Assembly: GCA_963834405.1 (NCBI GenBank)
Contig: CAWIBX010000007.1
Location: 434,001 to 498,000, forward strand
Origin: Bog-473 sp963834405
Lineage (GTDB): Bacteria > Actinomycetota > Acidimicrobiia > Acidimicrobiales > RAAP-2
Length of the DNA stretch: 64,000 nt
Reading direction: 5' to 3'
In this document: piece by piece, positions 8,605 to 16,754 of the stretch
How positions within the stretch are numbered: the first letter of the stretch is position 1
Layout of the letters: each line of letters opens with the position of its first letter
Notes under the pieces: model-generated
What the model was told of the DNA's origin: nothing
Databases searched by the model: none
What the model saw: the letters and a program-made list of their open reading frames with translations, nothing else
Position numbers and translations under genes: made by a program

Positions 8605-10154
8605 TCGATTACATTCACATACTGAAACGGCGCTGGGTTCTCATCGCAATCGTGGTGATTGCGTGTGTCGGGGGCGCTGCTGCTGCAACGAAGTTGACCA
8701 CTCCCCAATACCAGGCTACGTCGCGGCTCATCGTCAGTGGTTCTTCTGGCGTCGGCGGAGTCGATGAAATAGTCACGGACCAACTGGCCGCAGCTCGCGC
8801 GTCGTCATTCGCTGAGATCATCCCCACTGGACCGGCGGTCCAAGCGGCGCTGAAGGAGGCCGAAGCCAAAGCTGGTCCCTTCAGCCCCTCGGGGTATCCG
8901 TCGGTCAGCGCCTCGGCCGACGGTACCGACCCCTTCATCAACGTCAACGTCACCGACACCGACCCACGCCGGGCCCAAGCCGTCGCGAACGCAATCGCGG
9001 TTGTGCTCCCAAGTGTCCTCAAGCAGCTGCAGCAGCCCACGACGACGCCCCACGAGATCGACTTGCTCCAAGCGGCAAGCCTCCCCGCCAAGCCGACCTC
9101 CCCCAAGCCGAAGGAAAACCTGATCATCGGGCTTGCGCTCGGTCTCGTGCTCGGCGTCGGGGCGGCGTTCGTGGTGGAGACCCTCGACCGGCGCCTCAAG
9201 GATTCCGCTGATGTCCAGGCGGCATCCGGGCTGACGGCGATCGGCGTTGTGCCCTTCGAGTTGCCCGGGGAACCGATACCGGCTTCGACACACCCCAGAT
9301 CGGTACGCGCCGAGGCGTATCGACAAGTACGGACGAACCTCGCGTTCTCTGCGGAAGAGGGCCCGCCGAAGTCCATCATCATCACCAGTTCGGCCTCCTC
9401 GGAAGGCAAGACCTCGATAGCGGTGAACCTCGCCATCACGGCCGCCCGCACCGGACAGCGTGTTGTGCTGGTGGACGCGGACTTGCGCCGCCCCATGGTC
9501 CACACGTTTCTCGCTTTGCCTGAGCACAAAGGCCTGGTCGACGTCCTGGCCGGCACCATTGAGCTGTCGGATGCCCTGCAATCCAGCGAGGCCGGCCCGA
9601 TGGACGTGCTGGTGGCGGGTCCCGTGCCGACGAACCCGAGCGAGCTCCTGGGTTCTGAGACGATGCTCAAGACGATCCGGCAGCTCGAGAGCGGCTATGA
9701 CTTCGTCGTCATCGACACCCCGCCCGTGCTACCCGTGACCGACGCGCTGCTGATAGGTGTGCACGTGAGCTCCGTCGTTGTCGTGGCGCGCCTGGGCCAG
9801 ACCACCAGAGACCGGATCCGCCGCACGACGGCCGCCTTGACGCACGTCAATGCGAATATGGCAGGCGTCATACCGAACAGCGCGATCGAGCGCGAGGACA
9901 GCGCCTACTACTACGCCTACCGCTACCGCTCGAGGCGACAGCCGCCCGACATCCCCTACCGGGCAACGGACCCCGAGATCGCGACACACCCAAACAACCT
10001 TCGACCGGCCGTTATGGCCAATGGGAAGGTCCATGAGCCCTCCTCGGAGCTGGACGAGACCCTCGTCGACACTGCAGCGTCCGAACCTCGCGGCAAGCAC
10101 TCCGCCGGGCGGGGCCTCCCGGAGACGGACACCCCGGCACCGCCTCAGATCTGA
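8595..10154 (+). CDS. Chain-length determinant fused to BY-kinase (Wzz/CpsD type)
   Basis: 519 aa. The N-terminal Wzz domain begins MELIDYIHILKRRW, with TM1 at about 14-32 and TM2 at about 175-193. The cytoplasmic kinase follows with Walker A' TSSASSEGKTS (about 262-272), Walker A-type DADLRRP (about 293-299) and Walker B VVIDTPPV (about 370-377). A tyrosine cluster YYYAYRYR lies near residue 440, before a Pro-rich tail. Such proteins set polymer length through cycles of tyrosine autophosphorylation. The start is the GTG at 8595, as no in-frame ATG fits the conserved N-terminus. A second Wzz without kinase is encoded at 29276. Confidence 0.93.
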   Translation: MELIDYIHILKRRWVLIAIVVIACVGGAAAATKLTTPQYQATSRLIVSGSSGVGGVDEIVTDQLAAARASSFAEIIPTGPAVQAALKEAEAKAGPFSPSGYPSVSASADGTDPFINVNVTDTDPRRAQAVANAIAVVLPSVLKQLQQPTTTPHEIDLLQAASLPAKPTSPKPKENLIIGLALGLVLGVGAAFVVETLDRRLKDSADVQAASGLTAIGVVPFELPGEPIPASTHPRSVRAEAYRQVRTNLAFSAEEGPPKSIIITSSASSEGKTSIAVNLAITAARTGQRVVLVDADLRRPMVHTFLALPEHKGLVDVLAGTIELSDALQSSEAGPMDVLVAGPVPTNPSELLGSETMLKTIRQLESGYDFVVIDTPPVLPVTDALLIGVHVSSVVVVARLGQTTRDRIRRTTAALTHVNANMAGVIPNSAIEREDSAYYYAYRYRSRRQPPDIPYRATDPEIATHPNNLRPAVMANGKVHEPSSELDETLVDTAASEPRGKHSAGRGLPETDTPAPPQI

Positions 10155-10462
10155 CGTTCACGCCGGCGATGGGGGGCCAAGCGGCCTTGCCTCTCCCCCG
10201 CCATTGCGCCCCAGGAAAAGTATGCCCTCAAGGGGCCTCAGGGAGGCTCCTGGCGCCCTATATGTGTGTTGGGCGCCCTCGGAGCGGCCCGCCGCAGCCA
10301 AGGCGGTTGCCGTCTGGCAAGCCCCGGTCCAGGGCACCGGCAATGGACATCGACCTTGGGGGTCGCGATGCCGGCGCGCCTCGCCCTCGACAATCGGTCA
10401 TCGTCATCCATCCCCGGAGACCGTTTCCCGCCCCCGCTCGCCCACCGGGCAAACGGCGTCTC
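10155..10462. other. Non-coding gap with a strong inverted repeat
   Basis: 308 bp between the kinase gene and the mshC remnant. GGCGCCC (10252-10258) pairs perfectly with GGGCGCC (10271-10277) around a 12-nt loop, extended by GCTCC/GGAGC. There is no T-tract, so it is at best a weak or factor-assisted terminator for the kinase transcript. Nothing else in the stretch looks coding on either strand. Confidence 0.35.
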
Positions 10463-11510
10463 CTACAGGTCGACGCCCAGGAGCCTTGCGCCGTCGGCCA
10501 CGGGTCGGCCGGCCGCCGCCTCCTCGTCCAGGGCGCGCAGGGCGACGGGGTATCGAGATCGTCGTCGAGCGCGGCGCGCTCCGCCGCCAGCCCCGTCGTT
10601 CCGTCGCCGTCGGGCGCACTCGACCATAGGGCCAGCCGCGCCGCCGCGGCCGGCATGTCCTCGTCCGTGTGCCAGTCCCAGTCCTCGCGGTAGTGGTGCC
10701 CGAGGAGGGCGAGGCGCACCGCGGCCGGGTCCCACTCCTTGCACAAGTCCCCCACGAAGACGAGGTTGCCCAGCGACTTCGACATTTTCGCGCCTTCGAA
10801 CCCGACGAGGCCCACGTGGAACCACAGACGCACGAACGGCTGGCTGGTCACCGACTCGGACTGCGCCGTCTCGCACTCGTGGTGCGGGAAGACCAGGTCC
10901 CGCCCTCCGCCGTGGATGTCGATGGTCTCCCCCAGCTCGCGCAGCACCAGGGGCGAGCACTCGATGTGCCACCCCGGCCGAGCCCGGTCCCTAGCGCGAC
11001 CCCCATGGCGGCTCGTCGGGCAGCGACGGCTGCCACAGCACGAAGTCGAGCGGATCGCGCTTGTTGGGGTCATCCGGATGCCCGCCGTGCTCGGCCGCGA
11101 GCTCGAGCATCCGGTCCCGCCCGAACCCGCTGATGCGCACGAACTCGGGAAAGGTCGCCACGCTGAAGTACGCCGAGCCGCCGGACTCGTAGGCGTGACC
11201 GCTCTCGTTTCAGCAGGCCCCTCTCGGCGTCGAAGCGCGCCATCTCCTCGGCCGCCAGGTCGAGATAGTGCACGCCGAGCTCGCGCGCCTTGCGCAGGAT
11301 GTCGTCGTCGACGTCGGTGACGTTGCGCACCAACTTCGTCTCATGGCCAGCGTCCCGAAGGCGCCGCTGCAACAGGTCGAAGTACAGGTACACCGCGGCG
11401 TGTCCGAGGTGCGCCGCGTCGTAGGGCGTGATGCCGCACGAGTACATCGTCACCAGTGGACCTGGCTCGAACGCCACCACTTCCCTCCGAGCCGTGTCGT
11501 ACAGCCGCAT
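10463..11510 (-). pseudogene. mshC: Decayed mshC (mycothiol cysteine ligase)
   Basis: Translating the minus strand in several frames rebuilds a cysteinyl-tRNA-synthetase-like enzyme from MRLYDTARREV (ATG at 11510) to ADGARLLGVDL (stop at 10463). CGITPYDAAHLGHAA is the HIGH region in the form typical of MshC, not CysS (which has CGPTVYD). GWHIECSP, the HGGG and FPHHE zinc/active-site motifs and KMSKS follow. Lesions: about 35 residues lost plus a frameshift near 11210, an in-frame stop at 10991-10993, a frameshift just after it, and another near 10550. MshC joins cysteine to GlcN-inositol in mycothiol synthesis; this copy cannot work. An intact copy should exist elsewhere if mycothiol is made. 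Confidence 0.85.
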
Positions 11511-11512
11511 GC

Positions 11513-11745
11513 CTAAATCCCGGCCATCCTCAGCGTCGAGTGCGCCTTGTGCCGGATGTTCAGGGTGACGCACACGGCGGTGAACGCCTCGATGGCGGCC
11601 GCCACCGAGCCCCGGGAAGGCATCAGCGCCAGCATCTCGCGGCCCTCCTTGACTGGCGCGTTGGCCATGGAGACCACGACCTTGCCGGCGAGCGGCTCCC
11701 GCAGCGCCGGACGGTCGCGATCGCGCTGTCCCCATGACGACCGGC
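11513..11745 (-). pseudogene. Remnant of NADPH:F420 reductase (npdG/fno)
   Basis: The minus strand encodes REPLAGKVVVSMANAPVKEG and then MLALMPSRGSVAAAIEAF, the middle of the F420-dependent NADP reductase family (compare GKVVVSM-N and GS-AA). It ends at a TAG (11513-11515) only 2 nt before the mshC start. Just upstream, DSAIATVR is readable in another frame, so there is a frameshift near 11720. The N-terminal NADP-binding Gly-rich loop and the C-terminal third are absent. The enzyme moves hydride between NADPH and coenzyme F420. Its position suggests it once formed an operon with mshC. Confidence 0.65.
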
Positions 11746-12220
11746 GAGATCGTCCACGTCGACGACGGCGGGGTCCACGCCGTCGGCGGCTCCGCCTAAC
11801 GGGACGGCCCTCGTAGCCCGGGCCGGCCGCGCCGACCCGGCCGCCGGCGCCTCTCCGCCTGTCGACGTTTGTTGGGCGGAATTTGTGCGGGCCGGGGTCC
11901 GGACGGCTCTATGGAAGGCCGGACGTTCCCGGCAAAATGGCTGGTACGGCGCGGCGCGGCGGCACCCTGGCGAGTTCGATGGAACTGTGGCCCCTCCGCT
12001 CGTCGATCACCATGAACGACGAACTCTCCCTCCTCATCGTGAACTCATCCCTGCCGATTTCACCGGGAATTCACCCTCCGACTTCGTCAGCAATTCATCC
12101 TGCGACTTCCTCAGCAGTTCGTCCTTTTTCGACAGTCCGCCCAGCCTCCGCAGTTTCCAAAACATGGGAGTGATCGAGAGGCTCGCCGAGGCGACGTGGG
12201 GGCCTCCGAGGGACAGGGCT
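11746..12220. other. Non-coding stretch with tandem repeat before the phosphotransferase gene
   Basis: The phosphotransferase reading frame is open upstream to 11885, but the extra 112 residues have no family resemblance and consist partly of a repeat-derived Ser-rich segment. I therefore treat 11746-12220 as leader DNA. It contains the 24-bp tandem repeat described separately and an ATG at 12164 that is an alternative, less likely start. Confidence 0.4.
12042..12140. repeat. Imperfect 24-bp tandem repeat, about four units
   Basis: Units begin AACTCATCC (12042), AATTCACCC (12068), AATTCATCC (12092) and AGTTCGTCC (12116). The two central units are 24 nt each and differ at a few positions; the first is 26 nt. 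A 24-bp period keeps frame, so every reading frame shows an 8-residue repeat, on the minus strand KDELLRKS, QDELLTKS, EGEFPVKS. Confidence 0.6.
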
Positions 12221-13789
12221 ATGTCCATCTCGGATCCTACGATCGAGGGCGGCACACGGCCGGTCAGGACAGGCGACCGGACGGCCGGCACCGCCGTCGT
12301 CGACGAGCCGTACCTCGCGACTCCGCCCCCGCTCCCGGTGCCCCGCGACGCCGGCGGCACCCGCGCTGCCGCCTCCTATCGCACCATCAGCGACCGGGAT
12401 CTCACGCTCATGCAGATCTCGTGCGACTTCGTCTGCGCCTGCCTCGCACTCCCCCTCTCCCTGATCCTCCTCTCGAGGGTCTCCTCGGCGCGGGTGAATG
12501 AGCTGGGGCGGCTGCTGACGAACATAGAGATCGACTCGCTGTTCCCCGTCGCGGTCGTCGTCGCACTTGCCTTGGGCGGCATCTACCGCGTGACGCACCG
12601 TCGCCTGCAGCCCAGCGCGTTCCTCGAGCTGCGCGAGCTGTCGTTCGGCGTCGGCTGCGGTTGCGTGCTCGCCCTGGCGGTCGGCTCCTTCCTGCATGGT
12701 GTCTTCGGAACGACCGAACCCTTCACCACCCAGCTCATCATGGCGGTCATCGCCGCCATCGGCGTCATCACCGTGGGACGCATCGTCCTGCGCTTCTTCC
12801 TGCGCACGCTGACCACGACCCGGGTGCTCGTCGTCGGTACGGGCACGACGGCCGATCGCGTCATGCTGAGCGTCCGCCAGGATCCCGCCATGACCCTCGT
12901 CGGACGTGCCGTCGACGGTGACACGGTGGACGCCGGTGCGATCGGGAAGGTGTCCGACCTCCCGGAGCTGTGCAAGCGTCTGGACGTCCACCGCATCCTG
13001 GTGGCAGCCAGTGACCGGTTCTCGGACGAGTCGCTCGACGTCTACCGCCAGCTGCAGGAGTTCGTCCACATCGCGATGGTGCCGCGCTATTACGAGCTGA
13101 TCAGCTGGCGGTCGCGCATGACGGACCTCTCAGGCATGCCCTTCCTCGAGATCGCCCAGCCGCACCTGAGCGCGTGGGACAAGTTCATGAAGCGGGCGTT
13201 CGACCTGTGTATGAGCTCCGCCGTGCTCCTGGTGACGTCACCGCTCCTCGTGGCCGTCGCAATTGCAGTCAAGCTGAGCTCGCCCGGGCCCGTGTTCTTC
13301 CGCCAGGTCCGCCTTGGCCGCGACGCGGAGCCGTTCATGGTCATCAAGTTCCGCTCCATGACCATGGCTACCCACGTCGCGTCAGCCGGAGAGGCGGGAT
13401 CAGAGACGGACGATCCCGGCCTCCCACTGCACGAGCTGCGAAAGAAGCAGGACGAGACGGGCCGCATCACCCGGTTCGGGGCGTTCCTGCGCCGGACCGG
13501 TATCGACGAGATCCCCCAATTCATCAACGTGTTCAAGGGCGACATGTCTGTGGTGGGTCCCCGCCCGTTCATCCCCAGCGAGTCCGACGTCGAGGGCTGG
13601 GCGACGCGCCGCTTCGAGGTGCGACCGGGCATCACGGGACTGTGGCAGGTCTCGGGGCGCAATGACCTGACCCGTAAGGACCTCGTGCAGCTCGACTACC
13701 TCTATGTGGCGTCCTGGTCGCTGTGGTGGGACCTCAAGATCACCTTCGAGACCCCCATGACGATGGCCCGGGGTATCGGCGCCTACTGA
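12221..13789 (+). CDS. Polyprenyl-phosphate sugar phosphotransferase (WbaP/CpsE type)
   Basis: 522 aa from the ATG at 12221 (MSISDPTIEGG), with a GAGGGA-like RBS about 8 nt upstream. The N-terminal half has four to five membrane segments (for example VVVALALGGIYRV) and a CoA-binding-like domain with the dinucleotide-like loop LVVGTGTTADRV. The C-terminal bacterial sugar transferase domain begins KRAFDLCMSSAVLL (about residue 324). It carries RTGIDEIPQFINV, GDMSVVGPRP and RPGITGLWQVSGR, including the conserved Asp-Glu pair. The enzyme puts the first sugar-1-phosphate on undecaprenyl phosphate, starting each repeat unit. Followed by a clear terminator. Confidence 0.92.
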   Translation: MSISDPTIEGGTRPVRTGDRTAGTAVVDEPYLATPPPLPVPRDAGGTRAAASYRTISDRDLTLMQISCDFVCACLALPLSLILLSRVSSARVNELGRLLTNIEIDSLFPVAVVVALALGGIYRVTHRRLQPSAFLELRELSFGVGCGCVLALAVGSFLHGVFGTTEPFTTQLIMAVIAAIGVITVGRIVLRFFLRTLTTTRVLVVGTGTTADRVMLSVRQDPAMTLVGRAVDGDTVDAGAIGKVSDLPELCKRLDVHRILVAASDRFSDESLDVYRQLQEFVHIAMVPRYYELISWRSRMTDLSGMPFLEIAQPHLSAWDKFMKRAFDLCMSSAVLLVTSPLLVAVAIAVKLSSPGPVFFRQVRLGRDAEPFMVIKFRSMTMATHVASAGEAGSETDDPGLPLHELRKKQDETGRITRFGAFLRRTGIDEIPQFINVFKGDMSVVGPRPFIPSESDVEGWATRRFEVRPGITGLWQVSGRNDLTRKDLVQLDYLYVASWSLWWDLKITFETPMTMARGIGAY

Positions 13790-13839
13790 GCCGGTTCGCC
13801 TCGCCCGTTGGGCCGGGCGCCCCGGACACCTGCGAAACG

Positions 13840-13868
13840 CAACGGGTTTCGCTCCCGTTGTTTACCCC
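13840..13868 (+). terminator. Rho-independent terminator after the phosphotransferase gene
   Basis: CAACGGG (13840-13846) pairs perfectly with CCCGTTG (13854-13860) across a 7-nt loop and is followed by TTTACCCCTTT. It lies 51 nt after the stop codon. Confidence 0.65.
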
Positions 13869-13929
13869 TTTGCCTTCATGAGGGTTGCCGCGAAGGAGCA
13901 CGCGCAAGAGACCGTATCAGCCTCCGTTT

Positions 13930-13958
13930 CACTGTCGTTCGAGTTCACTGTCGTTCGA
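13930..13958. repeat. 13-bp direct repeat
   Basis: CACTGTCGTTCGA occurs at 13930-13942 and again at 13946-13958 with 3 nt between. It lies between the terminator and the transposase remnant. It may be a protein-binding site or a scar of element insertion; nothing in the sequence decides this. Confidence 0.5.
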
Positions 13959-13987
13959 CATCGCTGGGCGGTGCGGCGTGGCACTTC

Positions 13988-14263
13988 CGGTCTCGGCCAG
14001 GGAGGCGTTCGATCGGGCGGCAGCTTCGGGTTTCATCTCCATGAACTGGCGCGGCCGGCCCCTCGTCTCGTATCGGACCATTGTCGAGCTAATCTCGAAC
14101 ACGACCACGTCCAGGGGGCCTCAGGATCCGGGCCGAAGAAGACCTCAACTACTACGAGACCGGCACCACGGTCAGCGCGGCCCCACTCGCCGTTGTGCCC
14201 CTTGTGCCGCACAAGTTCCACGGAGACTGGAACTACACGATTGCGCAATCACTCAATCGGTGA
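13988..14263 (+). pseudogene. C-terminal remnant of an ISAzo13-family transposase
   Basis: Two frames join into the tail of an ISAzo13-type transposase: FISMNWRGRPLVSYRTIVEL, then, after a one-base shift, LRIRAEEDLNYYETGTTV and PHKFHGDWNYTI to a TGA at 14261-14263. The shift sits in the G5 run at 14114-14118; removing one G restores the frame. The N-terminal and catalytic regions are missing, and I see no terminal inverted repeats. Remnant of an old insertion at the 5' side of the GH3 gene. Confidence 0.75.
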
Positions 14264-14291
14264 GCCCTTAGCGCGTTTGACAGGGAGATAG

Positions 14292-16754
14292 ATGCTTGAC
14301 CGGGAAGGGCTCGTCCGCGCACTCACGTTGGAGGAGAAGTGCTCCCTGACGGCGGGGGGTACGTGGTGGACGGTGCCCGCGGTCGAGCGGCTCGGCATCG
14401 GGTCGCTCAAGGTGTCGGACGGGCCGGCGGGGGTCCGGGGCGAGTCCATGATCGGGCGGCGGTCGCTGTCGCTCCCCTGCGGCATGGCCGTGGGGTCGAC
14501 GTGGAACCCCGAGCTCGTGGGCGAGCTCGGCGCGGTGCTGGCGGCGGAGGCCCGGTCCAAGGGCGTGCACGTGGTGCTGGGACCGACGGTCTGCATCGTG
14601 CGAACGCCGCTGGCCGGACGGACGTTCGAGTCCTTCTCCGAGGACCCCTTGCTGGCGGCGCGCCTGGCGGTGGCCTACGTGCGGGGGGTGCAGGACGGCG
14701 GGGTCGGGTGCTGCATAAAGCACTTCGCCTGTAACGACCAGGAGTACGAGCGGATGACGATCTCGGCCGAAGTCGACCAGAGGACGCTCCACGAGATCCA
14801 CCTGGTGCCCTTCGAGGCCGCCGTGCGTGAGGCCGGTGTCTGGGCCGTCATGACCGCGTACAACAAGCTGAACGGCACCTGGTGTGGCGAGCAGCCGGAT
14901 CTGATCGCCGGGGTGCTGCGGCGGTCGTGGGGCTTCGACGGGCTGGTGATGTCGGACTGGTTCGGAACGCATTCGACGCGCGACGCGGCGGTCGCGGGCC
15001 TCGACCTCGAGATGCCCGGACCGGCGGCCTGGTTGGGGCCGCTGCTCGCCGACGCCGTGCGCGAAGGGACCGTCGACGAGGCGGTGGTCGACGAGAAGGC
15101 CATGCACATGCTCCTGCTCATGGAGCGGACGGGCGTGCTGGCGGGCGGCGGCCGCTCTGCCGACCCCGCAAAAATGGCCGAAAAGGAGGAGGACGACCCC
15201 GGGCGGCGGGCGGTGGCGCGGCGCGTGGCGGCCGAGGGCACCGTGCTCCTCGTCAACGACGGTCTGTTGCCGCTCGACGCCTCGGCGGGCGGCGTCCGCT
15301 CGGTGGCCGTCGTCGGGCCCAACGCCTCGCAGCTCGCGATGGGCGGCGGCAGCTCCGAGGTGACCCCGCACCGGCGCCGCAGCCTGGCCGAGGCGCTGGC
15401 CGAACGCCTGCCGGGCGTGACCGTCCTCTACGAGGCGGGGTGCCGCATCGACAAGGGCCTGCCGCCGCTGGACATGCGGCTGCTGCGTGACGCGTCGTTG
15501 CAGGTCGAGTACTTCGACAGCCCGGAGCGGCCGGCACTCGCGGGCGCGGCCGCACCCGTCGAGGCGGAGCTGGCGCATGCCCCCCGCGTCCTGTGGGTGG
15601 GCTCGCCGCGGCCGGGGCTGGTCGCCGGGCACTACGCGGTCCGGATCGGCGCGACCTTCACCCCGGACGCGAGCGGGACCTGGCGCCTGGGCCTGGAGAG
15701 CGCCGGGCGGTCTGTGCTGCGGCTCGACGGCGCGATCGTGGTCGACAACTCGGACCCCACCCGCGGCGAGAGCTTCTACGGCCTCGGGAGCGTGCTCGTC
15801 GAGGACGAGGTCGTCCTCGAGGGCGGCCGGTCACACGCGCTGTCCATAGAGGTGTGGCCGGTGTCGGAGCGGGTGCCCCTTCTCGGCGCTCGCTTGGTGG
15901 CCGGCCGGCCCGAGAGGGGTGACGAGTTCGAGCGCGCCGTCGAGGCGGCGCGCCGGGCCGACGTGGCCGTGGTGGTCGTCGGGTCGAACGGCCAGTGGGA
16001 GTCGGAGGGGCACGACCGGCCCGATCTGTCCCTGCCCGGCCGCCAGCGCGAACTGGTCGAGGCGGTGCTCGAGGCGAACCCGCGCACGGCGGTCGTCGTG
16101 AACGCCGGGTCGCCCGTGGAGATGCCGTGGGCGGAGCGGGCGGGCGCCGTGCTCGTGACGTGGTACCCGGGCGAGGAGGGCGCGGACGCGCTGGCCGACA
16201 TGGTGGTGGGGGCGTCGGAACCGACCGGGCGGCTGCCCGTCAGCTTCCCCGCCCGGGCCGAGGACGGGCCGGCGGGCACGGCGGTGGAGCGGTACCCGGG
16301 CGTGGACGGGAAGGTGATGTACGAGGAAGGCGTGCTCGTCGGGTACCGCTATTACGAGACCGCCGTCGTGGCGCCGGCCTTCTGCTTCGGCCACGGCCTC
16401 TCCTATGGCGACATCGTCTACGACGAGGTCGACGTGACGACCGAACGGGTGCGCGTGCGGCTGGTCAACAAGGGCGAGCGTGCCGGGACGGAGGTGGTGC
16501 AGATCTACGTGCGGGCGCTCGACTCCCCCGTCGCCCGGCCCGACCGGGAGCTGACGGGGTTCGTGAAGGTGGCGGTGGATCCCGGCAAGCCGGAGACGGT
16601 CGAGGTGGAACTCGACGCTGCCGCTTTCCGGTACTGGGACGTGGACACAGAAGGTTGGCGGTCCGATCCGGGCCGTTACGAGGTGATGGTCGGGTCGTCG
16701 TCGCGCGACATCAAGGCGACGGTACCGATCGAGTGGGGTGAGGCGGCTTCTTGA
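14292..16754 (+). CDS. Beta-glucosidase-like glycoside hydrolase, GH3 with PA14 insert
   Basis: 820 aa. The GH3 N-terminal barrel carries VSDGPAGVRG (41-50), KHF (143-145) and VMSDWFG, whose Asp222 is the expected nucleophile. The C-terminal alpha/beta domain begins near residue 300. A PA14-type beta domain is inserted at about 400-545, and a fibronectin-III-like domain closes the protein (about 725-800). This is the layout of beta-glucosidases related to yeast/Kluyveromyces BglI. No signal peptide, so it probably acts in the cytoplasm on small glycosides. Its TGA overlaps the TTG start of the MFS gene (TTGA at 16751-16754), which suggests uptake and cleavage, or export, of a shared glycoside. 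Confidence 0.9.
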   Translation: MLDREGLVRALTLEEKCSLTAGGTWWTVPAVERLGIGSLKVSDGPAGVRGESMIGRRSLSLPCGMAVGSTWNPELVGELGAVLAAEARSKGVHVVLGPTVCIVRTPLAGRTFESFSEDPLLAARLAVAYVRGVQDGGVGCCIKHFACNDQEYERMTISAEVDQRTLHEIHLVPFEAAVREAGVWAVMTAYNKLNGTWCGEQPDLIAGVLRRSWGFDGLVMSDWFGTHSTRDAAVAGLDLEMPGPAAWLGPLLADAVREGTVDEAVVDEKAMHMLLLMERTGVLAGGGRSADPAKMAEKEEDDPGRRAVARRVAAEGTVLLVNDGLLPLDASAGGVRSVAVVGPNASQLAMGGGSSEVTPHRRRSLAEALAERLPGVTVLYEAGCRIDKGLPPLDMRLLRDASLQVEYFDSPERPALAGAAAPVEAELAHAPRVLWVGSPRPGLVAGHYAVRIGATFTPDASGTWRLGLESAGRSVLRLDGAIVVDNSDPTRGESFYGLGSVLVEDEVVLEGGRSHALSIEVWPVSERVPLLGARLVAGRPERGDEFERAVEAARRADVAVVVVGSNGQWESEGHDRPDLSLPGRQRELVEAVLEANPRTAVVVNAGSPVEMPWAERAGAVLVTWYPGEEGADALADMVVGASEPTGRLPVSFPARAEDGPAGTAVERYPGVDGKVMYEEGVLVGYRYYETAVVAPAFCFGHGLSYGDIVYDEVDVTTERVRVRLVNKGERAGTEVVQIYVRALDSPVARPDRELTGFVKVAVDPGKPETVEVELDAAAFRYWDVDTEGWRSDPGRYEVMVGSSSRDIKATVPIEWGEAAS

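Noticed and set aside
10463..11510. Cysteinyl-tRNA synthetase (cysS) as identity of the broken gene
   Set aside because: The CGITPYDAAHLGHAA form of the HIGH region and the overall layout match MshC; CysS has CGPTVYD with HIGN.
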